This document shows, in pieces, positions 36,959 through 46,204 of a stretch of DNA of 64,000 bases. Both the position numbers and the translations under genes were made by a program. The stretch lies in NCBI GenBank assembly GCA_963795935.1, contig CAWCJO010000003.1, positions 571,028 to 635,027 of the forward strand. Reading direction: 5' to 3'. Each line of letters opens with the position of its first letter. The first letter of the stretch is position 1. The notes beneath the pieces were generated by a model. That model did no database searches. It was given only the letters and a program-made list of their open reading frames with translations, and was not told the DNA's origin. Source of the DNA: JAICMB01 sp963795935 (lineage in GTDB: Bacteria > Acidobacteriota > Terriglobia > Bryobacterales > Bryobacteraceae).

Positions 36959-37534
36959 ATGTCCCGTCGCCTCTCGATCGCGCTCTGTTTCATTTTGGCC
37001 GCGGGCACCCAAAGTCTTCCGGTGCCCCGCCCGGCGGCCCCGTTAACCATCGACTTCCCCGACGGCCGCAAACAACCCCTCAGCGCGTATCGCGGCAAAG
37101 TTGTGGCGCTGTGCTTCATTCATACCACCTGCCCCCATTGCCAGGAGCTGTCGGGCGAAATGGGCCGGCTTTATGCCCAATACGGCGCGCAAGGATTTCA
37201 ACCGCTCCTGATCGCTTGGAACGATGGCGCCAAAGTACTCCTTCCGGACTTCGTGAAAACCTATCACGTCACCTTCCCGGCCGGATATAGCGACCGCCAA
37301 AAGGTCCTGGCCTATCTCGGGATTTCGGTGATGGACACGCGCCTCGTCGTCCCGCAAATGCTCTGGATCGACCGCAAAGGAGTGGTGCGCGCCCAAACCC
37401 CGTCGGTTGGCGACGAAAATATGTTGACCGACGCCTACTTCCGAAAAACGATCGCGAATCTCCTGGCCGAGCCCGCCGCCACCCCCACTTCCACCAGGCG
37501 GATCCCGAAAGCCGCCACCCCCGCCAAGCAATAG
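36959..37534 (+). CDS. TlpA-like thioredoxin-fold protein
   Basis: 191 residues with a signal-peptide-like start (RRLSIALCFILAAGTQSLPV) and an AhpC/TSA-type redoxin domain. The strand RGKVVALCFIHTTCPHCQEL holds the CPHC active site, followed by MGRLYAQYGAQGFQPLLIAW and the cis-Pro region RLVVPQMLWIDRKGVV. TlpA-like proteins reduce periplasmic disulfides, often for cytochrome c maturation. The CPHC dipeptide is DsbA-like rather than the usual TlpA pair. A basic tail, TSTRRIPKAATPAKQ, ends the protein. Confidence 0.88.
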   Translation: MSRRLSIALCFILAAGTQSLPVPRPAAPLTIDFPDGRKQPLSAYRGKVVALCFIHTTCPHCQELSGEMGRLYAQYGAQGFQPLLIAWNDGAKVLLPDFVKTYHVTFPAGYSDRQKVLAYLGISVMDTRLVVPQMLWIDRKGVVRAQTPSVGDENMLTDAYFRKTIANLLAEPAATPTSTRRIPKAATPAKQ

Positions 37535-37571
37535 CATCGAGCGCCCCGCCCCACAATCCCGCGGCTGCCCT

Positions 37572-39110
37572 CTACTTCGCCAGCGTGATCTGGCGAGCGT
37601 CGAGATAGGATGCGATGGCCATCGCGCTGCCCTCCGAATCCGCCAACGCCACATAACCGTCGGGCCGCACCAGATAGACGGCATTGCGCCGCAGTCCGGC
37701 TCGACCCATCTCGGGACGCCACGGAAAAACGTGCAGCGGCAATTTTCGTCCCTTACACGCCTCCTCGATCTCGCGCGCCGCGCCGCCGTAGACATGCGCC
37801 TGCCAGTCCAGCGAAGTCAACGGCGCAAAGTTATCCTCACCGCCGTTTAAGTCCGCCTTAACCCACGGCAGACGGTCGCCGCCGTGAACCGCCCCCGCGC
37901 GCCCTTCGCTCAAGCTGCTCCCGCGGTAGTTCACCGCCGTCTGTGAAACGGTTCGAAACAGGAATCGCCGCACCGCGGCGAGCTTGAAAAGAGGCGCGAT
38001 CACGAACGGCACGACGTCGAGCCGCACCCGCCGCGCAATCGCCCCGCTGCTCGTCACGCCCGTGAAGACCCGATCGGTCGTCGCCACCAGGCGGCGCGCA
38101 AAGGCAATCCGTTCCGGCTCATAGCTGTCGAGAACCGACGCGTTCGCGCGTCCCCGCAGCACGGCGGCGAGCTTCCAGGCGAGGTTCGCCGCGTCGCCGA
38201 TCCCGGTATTCATCCCCTGTCCGCCCACCGGACTATGGATGTGCGCGGCGTCGCCTAGCAAGAACGCACGACCGTCGCGGAAACGGTCGGCGACTCGATG
38301 GTGCACCCGGTAGGTCGAGAACCAGTTCACGCGCTCCACATCGATGCGCATCCACGCGATCACGCGCCTGCTCACGTCCTCCCACGACAGCTTCTCGCGC
38401 CGCTCTCCGGTTTCCTCGCGCACCGTGCCGACCAGCCGCGCGCGCCCCTCGCTCTTGAGCGGAAAGACGGCGAGAAAATCGGTCGTGTCCAGCGCGACAT
38501 GCAACTCGCCGTTCATCGCCGCTCCGCCCGCTTCCACGTCGGCGACATAAAAGAGGTGTTCGTACGTGCCGCCCGAGAAGCCGATCTTGAGCGCCTCTCG
38601 CACGGTGGAATGCGCGCCGTCGCACCCCGCAATGAAGGCCGCTTCGCACTCTTCCGTGGAACCATCCGGCTGTTTCAGGCGCGCCCGCGCGCAGCCGTTC
38701 GAATCCTCATACCCCAGCAGCTCCGTACGGCGCTCCACTTCGACGCCGAGCGCGGCCAGGCGATCGATCAACAGACGCTCATGCTCGTTTTGCGGAAAGA
38801 TCAGCGCGTAGGGAAACGGGCTGAGGCCCGCGCCGATTTCGCCGAAGACAGCGTGCGCCGCACGCTTACCCGCGACCCACAGATTGACGGCGATCGCCCT
38901 CCGTCCACGCTCCACCACCGCGCCCGCCAGTCCGAGCTGGTTGTACATCTCCAGCGTGCGCGTCTGCACGGCCACCGCGCGCGACGTCGTCTCCGGCTCC
39001 GCCGTCTTGTCGACGATTCTCACGCGCACGCCCAGCCGCGTCAGCCATAAAGCCAGCGCCAAACCCGTCGGCCCCGCGCCGGCGATGAGGACCTCGGTGT
39101 CGCCAATCAC
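37572..39110 (-). CDS. FAD-dependent aromatic monooxygenase (PheA/TfdB-like)
   Basis: 512 residues of the group A flavin hydroxylase family. The FAD motif GxGxxG is VLIAGAGPTGLALALWLTRL, the DG motif is FIAGCDGAHSTVREAL, and the GD motif is FLLGDAAHIHSPVGGQGMNT. A thioredoxin-like C-terminal domain ends with VYLVRPDGYVALADSEGSAM, typical of phenol hydroxylase and TetX/Rox-type enzymes. These use NAD(P)H and O2 to hydroxylate aromatic or polyketide rings. The substrate cannot be predicted. No catabolic or polyketide genes adjoin it. Confidence 0.9.
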   Translation of the reverse strand: MIGDTEVLIAGAGPTGLALALWLTRLGVRVRIVDKTAEPETTSRAVAVQTRTLEMYNQLGLAGAVVERGRRAIAVNLWVAGKRAAHAVFGEIGAGLSPFPYALIFPQNEHERLLIDRLAALGVEVERRTELLGYEDSNGCARARLKQPDGSTEECEAAFIAGCDGAHSTVREALKIGFSGGTYEHLFYVADVEAGGAAMNGELHVALDTTDFLAVFPLKSEGRARLVGTVREETGERREKLSWEDVSRRVIAWMRIDVERVNWFSTYRVHHRVADRFRDGRAFLLGDAAHIHSPVGGQGMNTGIGDAANLAWKLAAVLRGRANASVLDSYEPERIAFARRLVATTDRVFTGVTSSGAIARRVRLDVVPFVIAPLFKLAAVRRFLFRTVSQTAVNYRGSSLSEGRAGAVHGGDRLPWVKADLNGGEDNFAPLTSLDWQAHVYGGAAREIEEACKGRKLPLHVFPWRPEMGRAGLRRNAVYLVRPDGYVALADSEGSAMAIASYLDARQITLAK

Positions 39111-39170
39111 CCTGCCAGCTTATCCCAGCTCGCACCTAAAGAAAGGAGCGCAATCCGTCGAACAACGGAT

Positions 39171-41153
39171 TTGACACCGTTCCGCCTACTCGCGTGCGCC
39201 CTAACAGCAGCCGCGCGCAGCGCCTTCCACCCTCGCACGAAGCGGGGCACGCTCCGCCCACTCGCGCGCGCCATAACAGTGGCCGCCGCATTGTGCCTTG
39301 CCGCATCGACCGGCATCGAAGCCTCCTCCCGCCTCATGGCGCCCCCCGCGGCGGCGGACGGATCTCACGGCCTGCTCCAGACAGCCCGGGGTCCGCAATA
39401 CCCGCTCGGCGGCTCGGATCAACGCAGCCCGATACGCGCGCACACGGCACTATCGATCCCGGAACCGGCATTTTGGACCACGGCCTCGGCCCTCCTTGCG
39501 CTCCTTCTCTTATTGCCCTTTCGTGAGCGCTCCATTCGAAGCCAACGCCGCTTATTGCGCCGCTTGTCGGCCGCGGGCGAGGACGTAGCGGCTTGCGGAT
39601 CGCCGCTCGAAGTGGTTCGCAAATTGATGGCCTCCCTCGGCGCGCCACTCGGCGTCTCCGGCCTGGGCATCTTCGTTTACAACCGCCAAAGTCAGCTTCT
39701 CGACAGCTTCCACGGCGAAGGATCGGCGCGCGAATACGCCGGCCTGGAACCGTTGGCAACCGCAATCGCCGGGGCGGCTTCCACTGCATTACGAAACCGC
39801 GTCCCGCTGAGCGTGCCCGACTGGCGCCGCGGCCCCTTCTTCCGCGCGGGCGATTCCAGCGGCCCGCGATCCGCGCTGTTTCTTCCGATGTTCTCGCAAT
39901 CGGAACTTGCCGGCATACTTGAAATCGAATGCCGCGAGCGGGCGCGAACGTTCTCCCCGGAAGAACAGGCGGCCTTGCAGCACGTGGCAAACCAGGCCGC
40001 CGCGGCTTTACGGTCTCAGGAACAGCAATCGCTGCGCGAGCAACTCTTCCAGACCGGGAAACTCGCCGCCGCCGGACAGCTTATGGCCGGAATTGCCGAC
40101 GAGATCCGGCCGCCCTTGGACGCTCTCCTGCGTCTCGGCGACAGTCTACGCGGAAAATGCGGCGCCGCGGAGCCGGGCGTCTCGGCGATGGTTCTCGAAG
40201 CGCGCCGCGCCGCCGGTATTGTCCAACAGCTCCGGGCGTTTTCAACTCCCGAGCGGAGGGAGCCTGAAGCCGTCGATCTGAACGAGACGATCTCGGAGAC
40301 TGTGCGTCTCCATCGCGCCGCGCCCCGCGCCGGGAACATCCCGCTGCGGCTGCATCTTTCCAAACAACGGCCCTTGGCGCTGGGCTCGCGCGAACAGCTT
40401 TCGCAGGTGCTCTTGAACCTCATTATTTACGCCGAGCAGTCCCTGCCCGAATCCCGCGCCGCCGCCGAAATCGGAATCGCGTCCGGTCTGCTCGCGCGCC
40501 GCGCCACCATCGAGATATCCTGGCCCGCAAAAGCGGTCGAAGCCGATCCGTACCGCGCCGCGGCGGATTCGATTGAAACGACCGCGCTCAGCCTGGAACT
40601 TTGCCGCGGAATCGTGCACAGCCACGGAGGAGAACTGCGCGTTTCCCAGCCCGGCTCCCAGCAGCGCCTGGAACTGGATTTGCCCGCCCTCGATTCCCCC
40701 GCGTTGGACTCGATACAGGCGCGCGCCAAACAACCCCGCGAGGCGCTTGGCGCGCCCGGCGAGCGCGTCGTGGGGCGGCAGCTTACCGTCCTGGTGGTTG
40801 AACCCGAAGCGGGCAGCCAACGTCACGTCGTGTCCGTTCTTACCAGCTTGGGCCACCGCGTCGTGCCGGTAGCCGGCGCCGGCGAGGGCGCCGATCTCGC
40901 CGGACGCCTGCACTTCGATCTGGCCGTGTGCGCCTGCCGCCTGCCGGGTCCAAGCTTGACGGATTTTCTCGACCGCGTTCGCAACGAAGTGGACGGCGTC
41001 ATCCTGCTCGCCGACGCCTACGATCCTAAATTCGCGCGCGCCTTCCAGGGCGCCAACATCACGCTGCTGACAAAACCCGCCGATCCCGCCGCGATCCAGC
41101 GCGTCTGCCAATCTCTCGAAGCCGTCAAAAGCCCCGCCTTGGCGCGCTGTTAA
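39171..41153 (+). CDS. Degenerate GAF sensor kinase-like protein with a degenerate receiver
   Basis: 660 residues. One membrane segment (about 103-117, SALLALLLLLPF), a GAF domain (about 130-282), a coiled linker, then a kinase-like core and receiver. The DHp region reads KLAAAGQLMAGIADEIRPPL with Asp310 where phospho-accepting His should be. The N box has Tyr420 where Mg-binding Asn belongs (QVLLNLIIYAEQ), and the DxGxG loop is missing. The receiver (about 537-650) keeps Lys635 but has Ala588 at the phospho-Asp position. All catalytic steps look lost, so I infer a signalling scaffold. The first 55 residues hold an imperfect repeat, so the true start may be later. Confidence 0.85.
   Translation: MTPFRLLACALTAAARSAFHPRTKRGTLRPLARAITVAAALCLAASTGIEASSRLMAPPAAADGSHGLLQTARGPQYPLGGSDQRSPIRAHTALSIPEPAFWTTASALLALLLLLPFRERSIRSQRRLLRRLSAAGEDVAACGSPLEVVRKLMASLGAPLGVSGLGIFVYNRQSQLLDSFHGEGSAREYAGLEPLATAIAGAASTALRNRVPLSVPDWRRGPFFRAGDSSGPRSALFLPMFSQSELAGILEIECRERARTFSPEEQAALQHVANQAAAALRSQEQQSLREQLFQTGKLAAAGQLMAGIADEIRPPLDALLRLGDSLRGKCGAAEPGVSAMVLEARRAAGIVQQLRAFSTPERREPEAVDLNETISETVRLHRAAPRAGNIPLRLHLSKQRPLALGSREQLSQVLLNLIIYAEQSLPESRAAAEIGIASGLLARRATIEISWPAKAVEADPYRAAADSIETTALSLELCRGIVHSHGGELRVSQPGSQQRLELDLPALDSPALDSIQARAKQPREALGAPGERVVGRQLTVLVVEPEAGSQRHVVSVLTSLGHRVVPVAGAGEGADLAGRLHFDLAVCACRLPGPSLTDFLDRVRNEVDGVILLADAYDPKFARAFQGANITLLTKPADPAAIQRVCQSLEAVKSPALARC
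39182..39289. repeat. Imperfect direct repeat at the start of the kinase-like gene
   Basis: About 35 bases beginning CCGCCTACTCGCGTGCGCCC at 39182 recur at 39254 as CCGCCCACTCGCGCGCGCCA with few mismatches, 72 bases apart. At protein level this gives PFRLLACALTAAA and LRPLARAITVAAA. The segment may be a repeated non-coding element taken into the frame rather than true coding sequence. Confidence 0.45.
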
Positions 41154-41662
41154 TCCTGCCGCGGCGCTTCCTCCTCCAGGCGTTTTCGCAATCCCGATAG
41201 ATAAGCGTCGATCGTCGCCGTGTGTCCCATAATAAAGCGCGACACGAAACGGAAAATCGGGTTGTAGACTTCCCCGCGCTCGGTAATCTGAACGGCGGCG
41301 CCGCCCGATTCCGGCCGTATCTCGTAAATCCAATTTCCCCCAAACGGCAGATTGCGATCGGCAATGCGCGTCACCAGCCGCCGCGGCGGCTCCGCTTCCA
41401 CCGTTTCGAACGTGATCGCGCCGCCATGCCGGTCCACCTCTCTCCAGCGCCGGCGCCCCTCCTGGTCCGGGAGCCGCTCGCTCTTCTTCAACTCCGGCCG
41501 CCACGACTGATCCCCGGCCACCAAAGCCCAAATTCGCTCCGGAGCCTGTTTCAAATGGACCGTTCGCGTAGCCACATGCGCCTTCGGCAGCAGCATGCCC
41601 GTAACCACCACTGCCGCCGCCAGGCAAATCACGACAATGACGCCGGTCAAAACATATCTCAT
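41150..41662 (-). CDS. Membrane-anchored SRPBCC-family protein
   Basis: 170 residues starting at ATG 41662. A membrane segment (RYVLTGVIVVICLAAAVVVTG) is followed by a START/SRPBCC-like fold: TVHLKQAPERIWALVAGDQS, RRWREVDRHGGAITFETVEA, GNWIYEIRPESGGAAVQITE and the long C-terminal helix FRFVSRFIMGHTATIDAYLS. Such domains bind hydrophobic ligands. The substrate is unknown. It is convergent with the pseudo-kinase gene, whose stop it overlaps, and divergent from alr with 46 bases between them. Confidence 0.8.
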   Translation of the reverse strand: MRYVLTGVIVVICLAAAVVVTGMLLPKAHVATRTVHLKQAPERIWALVAGDQSWRPELKKSERLPDQEGRRRWREVDRHGGAITFETVEAEPPRRLVTRIADRNLPFGGNWIYEIRPESGGAAVQITERGEVYNPIFRFVSRFIMGHTATIDAYLSGLRKRLEEEAPRQD

Positions 41663-41708
41663 GGACGCACACGCCAGTATACGGCAATTTAACAAACATC
41701 CCCGTACG

Positions 41709-42851
41709 ATGGAAGATATGGCCGCCTTCGCCTACCGCTCCTGGGTTGAGATTTCGCTCCTCCGGATCGCCGAAAATTTCGAAGCGGTACGCGCCGTCGT
41801 GGGCCCCGACGTAGAGGTCATGCCCGTCGTAAAGGCCGACGCCTATCGCCACGGCGCGGTCGAAGTCTCCCGTACGCTGACGGCCGCCGGCGCGCGCTGG
41901 CTGGCGGTCAGCAACGTCGAGGAAGGGGCCGTCTTACGCGACGCCGGCATTACGGCGCGCGTCCTCGTCATGGCCGACTTCCTGCCCGCCGAGCGCCGCG
42001 CCCTGTGCGATTACGATTTGACGCCCGTCATTCACAATCTCGACGACATCCCGGCATGGGACGAATTGGCCGCCGCGCGCGGCCACGCGGCGCCTTATCA
42101 CCTCAAAATCGACAGCGGAATGGGCCGCCTGGGGACGCGCGAATCCGCTGCCCGCATCGCCTCGACGGTACTCGCCGCCCCGCACGCCCGCATCGAGGGC
42201 TTGATGACGCACTTCGCCTCCGCCGCCGATTACAGCAGCACCCAAACGGAGGATCAGCTCCGCTACTTCGAGAACATTTGCGCGGAGTTGGCGGACTTCG
42301 GCGTCGCCCCCCAATACCTGCATCTTTCGAGCACCATCCCCGTCGCCTACGGCCGCCGCCGCGCTTGGCAAAAGATGGTCCGCCCCGGCCACGCCATCTA
42401 CGGTTATGTTTCGCCCCCCTCGCGCGGCGCCGCGCCCGAAAACCTCCTGCGCGTGAAACCTGCCTTGAGCTGGAAAACAACCGTTCTCGCCGTCAAAGAC
42501 CTTCCCGAAGGCGCCCTGGTCGGCTACGGCGGCATGTTCCGCGCGCCGCGCCCCATCAGAATCGCCGTGCTCGCCGCCGGATACGCCGACGGAATCCCCC
42601 ACCGCCTCTCCAATCGCGGCCGCGTCATCGCCGCCGGTAAGCTCGCCCCAATTATCGGCGCCGTCTCCATGGATCTCACCACCATCGACGCCACCCACAG
42701 CCCCCATCTGATGGTCGGCGATCCGGTCATCCTCCTCGGCTCGGAAAACGGCGTCACCATCGACGCCCAGCAGATCGCCCGCACCGCCGGAGCCATCTCC
42801 TACAGCGTCCTGTGCGGCATCCATGCCCGCGTGAAACGGATCTATATATAG
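41709..42851 (+). CDS. alr: Alanine racemase
   Basis: A 380-residue PLP enzyme making D-alanine for peptidoglycan. The PLP lysine is in EVMPVVKADAYRHGAVEVSR and the partner tyrosine in LVGYGGMFRAP. Further landmarks are YHLKIDSGMGRLG, GLMTHFASAADYSSTQTEDQ, VRPGHAIYGY and AVSMDLTTIDA. The start is ATG 41709 (MEDMAAFAYRSWVEISL), which gives the normal N-terminus; ATG 41718 is also possible. A J-domain gene follows 30 bases later on the same strand. There is no sign of damage. Confidence 0.95.
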   Translation: MEDMAAFAYRSWVEISLLRIAENFEAVRAVVGPDVEVMPVVKADAYRHGAVEVSRTLTAAGARWLAVSNVEEGAVLRDAGITARVLVMADFLPAERRALCDYDLTPVIHNLDDIPAWDELAAARGHAAPYHLKIDSGMGRLGTRESAARIASTVLAAPHARIEGLMTHFASAADYSSTQTEDQLRYFENICAELADFGVAPQYLHLSSTIPVAYGRRRAWQKMVRPGHAIYGYVSPPSRGAAPENLLRVKPALSWKTTVLAVKDLPEGALVGYGGMFRAPRPIRIAVLAAGYADGIPHRLSNRGRVIAAGKLAPIIGAVSMDLTTIDATHSPHLMVGDPVILLGSENGVTIDAQQIARTAGAISYSVLCGIHARVKRIYI

Positions 42852-42881
42852 AACCGACCCGTTCCCGCCGAAATAACGAGT

Positions 42882-43469
42882 GTGCCGGTAAACTATTACG
42901 ATCTGCTGCAGGTCCACCCGCGCGCCGAAGTGGAAACCATTCACCGCGTTTACCGCCTCTTCGCCGCCCGCTATCACCCCGATAACAAGCACTCCGGCGA
43001 CGCCGACCGTTTCCGCCAGATCCACGAAGCGTATCAGGCGCTCAGCGACCCCGCCGCCCGCGCCGCCTACGACAAACAGCTCGAAGAGAACCAGCCCGCC
43101 GCCCTGCCTATTTTCCAGAGCAAGGAATTCACCGACGGCATCGACGCCGAGCCGAAAATCCGCGTTGGCGTGTTGTGCCTGCTCTACGCCAAGCGCCGCG
43201 CCAACCCCAGCCTGGCCGCCTTATCCATGCTCGATCTCGAAAGTCTCATGTCCTTCCCGCGCGAGCATCTGGAATTCGCCATGTGGTACCTGAAAGGCCG
43301 CCGCTTCATCACGCAAGACGATCGCAGCAGCTTCGTCATCACCCCCGAAGGCGTCGAGCATCTGGAATCGCAGCTACCCAACAACGACATCCTCTATAAA
43401 ATCTTCCGCGCCTCCGAATCCGGCGTGATGGTATTTCCAAAAGGTCTGCTGGCCACCAAGCACCGCTAG
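42882..43469 (+). CDS. J-domain protein with a unique C-terminal domain
   Basis: 195 residues. The first 70 form a DnaJ domain (NYYDLLQVHPRAEVETIHRV, the HPD motif in RYHPDNKHSG, and IHEAYQALSDPAARAAYD), which stimulates DnaK ATPase. There is no Gly/Phe or zinc-finger part. The tail resembles a small winged-helix fold (RRANPSLAALSMLDLESLMS, GRRFITQDDRSSFVITPEGV), which may recruit a specific client. The start is GTG at 42882. It is probably cotranscribed with alr and convergent with the Cys-rich gene. Confidence 0.85.
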   Translation: MPVNYYDLLQVHPRAEVETIHRVYRLFAARYHPDNKHSGDADRFRQIHEAYQALSDPAARAAYDKQLEENQPAALPIFQSKEFTDGIDAEPKIRVGVLCLLYAKRRANPSLAALSMLDLESLMSFPREHLEFAMWYLKGRRFITQDDRSSFVITPEGVEHLESQLPNNDILYKIFRASESGVMVFPKGLLATKHR

Positions 43470-43849
43470 GTTTTTCGGCTGCGGCGCAATTTTTGATCGG
43501 CTGGGCGGTTGAAGCTACTTTGAAAACGACGAATCGCCTGGCGCCGCAAGCCCACAATATGGAAACACGTCAGCCCAATCCGGCAAGAGACTGGCAACTC
43601 CAAGGGCTTCTTACATCGCTCGCATTTGTATACGTAATTCTTGTCGAGCACGACGATTGATACGCACCCCGGCGTCTTGCAACATTCGCAATCTTGATCC
43701 GGGATCTCCTGTTCGGAGACGTAGTCGGATTTTCCGCAGGTTAGGCAGCCTTGGGAAACAAAACCGCCTTCCTTGCTTCGAACAAGAAGCGCCCTGGAGC
43801 CGCAGCATCTAGAGGGGCGAAGACTGAGAATTAGACGAGGGGCTTTCAC
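43466..43849 (-). CDS. Cysteine-rich hypothetical protein with CxxC pairs
   Basis: 127 residues with closely spaced Cys pairs: SRCCGSRALL, QGCLTCGKSDYV, DCECCKTPGC and YKCERCKKPLELP. These look like two zinc-ribbon-type metal sites. I do not recognise a named family. The last part is basic and may be mis-framed after ELPVSC, given the frame changes elsewhere. It ends against the J-domain gene with a 4-base convergent overlap. Confidence 0.5.
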   Translation of the reverse strand: MKAPRLILSLRPSRCCGSRALLVRSKEGGFVSQGCLTCGKSDYVSEQEIPDQDCECCKTPGCVSIVVLDKNYVYKCERCKKPLELPVSCRIGLTCFHIVGLRRQAIRRFQSSFNRPADQKLRRSRKT

Positions 43850-44054
43850 GGCTCAAGAAGCCTCATTACTCAGCTCGGTACGATCCACGTAGTGGTTTGC
43901 GGGCCGTCGTTTTCATGAGGCTTTTTGGGATTATACATGAGCCGACCGGCCAGCGGAAGTTTGCAGTAGCGACTACCGCCCGCCGAGGGTCCGGCTGGAG
44001 CGGCGGTTCTCGAAAACTGCCGTCATTGGAAGATCCGCGCCTCCTCCTGTTACG

Positions 44055-45137
44055 ATGCCTCTTGTGTTCTCTCCACGCGTCTTGATCTCCGGCTCTTGCG
44101 GCGTCATCGGGTCCCAGGTGGCCCTCTTTTTCGCCCGCCAGGGCTTCCAGGTCATCGGCCTCGACAATAATCAGCGCGCCGTTTTCTTCGGACCCGAAGG
44201 CGACACCGCGTGGGTGCTCGACCTCCTGCGCCGCGAAATCCCGACGTACCGCCACGAGGCCCTCGACATTCGCGACCGCGCCGCCCTGCTCGCGCTCGTC
44301 AAAGAAGTCCGCCCCAATTTGATCGTCCATGCCGCCGCCCAGCCCTCGCACGACCGCGCCGCCGCGATACCCTTTCTCGACTTCGAGGTCAACGCCCTCG
44401 GAACCCTTCACATGCTCGAAGCCGCGCGGCAGTTTTGCCCCGAATCGCCCTTCATCCACATGTCGACCAATAAGGTCTACGGCGACGGTCCCAACATGAT
44501 CCGCCTCAAAGAAATGCCCACGCGCTGGGATTACGACGATCCCGCTCACACGCACGGCATCGCCGAAAATTTCTCCATCGACCAGTCCAAGCACTCCCTG
44601 TTCGGCGCTTCGAAAGTGGCGAGCGACGTCATGACGCAGGAGTACGGCCGCTACTTCAACCTGCCTACATGCTGCCTGCGCGGAGGCTGCTTGACGGGGC
44701 CGAACCATTCCGGCGTGGAGCTGCACGGCTTCCTCAGCTACCTGATGAAGTGCAACGTCGAAGGCCGCGAATACAAAGTGTTCGGCTACAAGGGCAAACA
44801 GGTCCGCGACAACCTGCACTCGGAGGACGCGGCGCGCTTCATGTACGAATTTTGGAAGCGCCCGCGAGTCGCCGAAGTCTACAACCTGGGAGGCGGCAAA
44901 GAGAACGCCTGCTCCATTCTGGAAGCCTTTCAAATGGCCCAAGATGTCACCGGCCAGCCGATGAAGTGGCGTTACGTGGACGAAAACCGCAGCGGCGATC
45001 ACATCTGCTACTACAGCGATCTCCGAAAAATGAAAGCGCATTACCCGCACTGGAGCGTCGACAAAAATTTGGCCGATATTTTCGAGGAGGTCGGCAAGAG
45101 CTGGATGGAGCGCCTGACGCAAAGCGCGGCGCGATGA
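44055..45137 (+). CDS. NAD-dependent sugar-nucleotide epimerase (CDP-tyvelose epimerase-like)
   Basis: A 360-residue extended SDR. The NAD motif is VLISGSCGVIGSQVALFFAR, then VIGLDNNQRAVFFG and IVHAAAQPSHDRAA. The region HSLFGASKVASDVMTQEYGR carries Lys of the YxxxK motif but Phe in place of Tyr. TCCLRGGCLTGPNHSGVELH and VFGYKGKQVRDNLH resemble CDP-paratose/tyvelose 2-epimerase relatives. It probably modifies a nucleotide deoxysugar for surface polysaccharide. It opens a three-gene operon; its stop overlaps the next ATG as ATGA. Confidence 0.85.
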   Translation: MPLVFSPRVLISGSCGVIGSQVALFFARQGFQVIGLDNNQRAVFFGPEGDTAWVLDLLRREIPTYRHEALDIRDRAALLALVKEVRPNLIVHAAAQPSHDRAAAIPFLDFEVNALGTLHMLEAARQFCPESPFIHMSTNKVYGDGPNMIRLKEMPTRWDYDDPAHTHGIAENFSIDQSKHSLFGASKVASDVMTQEYGRYFNLPTCCLRGGCLTGPNHSGVELHGFLSYLMKCNVEGREYKVFGYKGKQVRDNLHSEDAARFMYEFWKRPRVAEVYNLGGGKENACSILEAFQMAQDVTGQPMKWRYVDENRSGDHICYYSDLRKMKAHYPHWSVDKNLADIFEEVGKSWMERLTQSAAR

Positions 45138-46204
45138 AGATCCTGATCGCGGGCGTGTGCGGCTTCGTGGGAAGCTCGCTCGCCGCGGCGCTGCTGGAGC
45201 GCGGCGATGGCTTATCCATCGCCGGCATCGATAATCTCATGCGCGCCGGATCGGAAACCAACCGGCTGCGTTTGCGAAAACTCGGCGTCGCGGTGATTCA
45301 CGGCGATCTTCGTTGCCCCAGCGATTGCGAGTCGCTCCCCGCGGCCGATTGGGTGATCGATGCGGCCGCGCAACCCAGCGTGCTCGCCGGCGTAGAAGGC
45401 GGCGAGTGCGGTAGCCGGCAGCTTCTCGAGCACAACCTTGCCGCTATCGTAAACGTTCTCGAATACTGCAAAACGCACCGCGCCGGACTGATTTTGTTGA
45501 GCAGCAGCCGCGTCTATTCCATTCCGGCCTTGACGGCGCTGCCGCTGCGCGACACGGGCGAGTCATTCGCATTGGACGACACCCGGCCGCTGCCGCGCGG
45601 AGCCTCGGCCAACGGCATCGCCGTGGAATTCTCGACGGCCCCTCCGGTCTCACTTTACGGGAGCACGAAACTCGCCGCCGAAACCATAGCTCTGGAATAC
45701 GGCGAGGCCTTTCAATTCCCCGTCTGGGTCAATCGCTGCGGCGTGCTCGCCGGAGCCGGTCAATTCGGAACCCCGCGGCAAGGCATCTTCTCGTACTGGA
45801 TCAACGCCCACCTACGCCGCCGCCCGCTTCGATACATTGGATTCGATGGAGCGGGCAAGCAGTCGAGAGACGCGTTGCATCCGCGCGACCTCGCCGTTCT
45901 CGCGCATTCGCAAATGCGCGGGGCAAGACACGGCGGCGAGCGCGTCTACACCGCCGGAGGCGGCCCCGCCAACGCCATGTCGCTAGCGCAGTTGAACTCC
46001 TGGTGCGACCGCCGTTTCGGCGCGTACGCGCCGCAATCCGATCCCCGGCCGCGCCCTTGGGACATCCCCTGGATGGCGATCGACAACAGCGCCGCCGCCC
46101 GCGATTTCCTGTGGCGCCCGACTATCGCCATCGACGCCATTGTGTCTGAAATCGCCGCGCACGCCGAGCAGAATCCGGATTGGCTGGAACGAAGCGGTCT
46201 GTGA
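45134..46204 (+). CDS. NAD-dependent epimerase/dehydratase (second in operon)
   Basis: A 356-residue extended SDR paralogue of the preceding gene. The NAD motif is LIAGVCGFVGSSLAAALL, with SIAGIDNLMRAGSE and VIDAAAQPSVLAG. The catalytic SLYGSTKLAAETIALEYGE has an intact YxxxK, unlike its neighbour. WVNRCGVLAGAGQFGTPRQG and FDGAGKQSRDALHPRDL parallel the first epimerase. I infer that the two act in sequence or as a pair on one nucleotide sugar. Start ATG at 45134 overlaps the previous stop, and its own stop overlaps the following GTG as GTGA. Confidence 0.88.
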   Translation: MKILIAGVCGFVGSSLAAALLERGDGLSIAGIDNLMRAGSETNRLRLRKLGVAVIHGDLRCPSDCESLPAADWVIDAAAQPSVLAGVEGGECGSRQLLEHNLAAIVNVLEYCKTHRAGLILLSSSRVYSIPALTALPLRDTGESFALDDTRPLPRGASANGIAVEFSTAPPVSLYGSTKLAAETIALEYGEAFQFPVWVNRCGVLAGAGQFGTPRQGIFSYWINAHLRRRPLRYIGFDGAGKQSRDALHPRDLAVLAHSQMRGARHGGERVYTAGGGPANAMSLAQLNSWCDRRFGAYAPQSDPRPRPWDIPWMAIDNSAAARDFLWRPTIAIDAIVSEIAAHAEQNPDWLERSGL

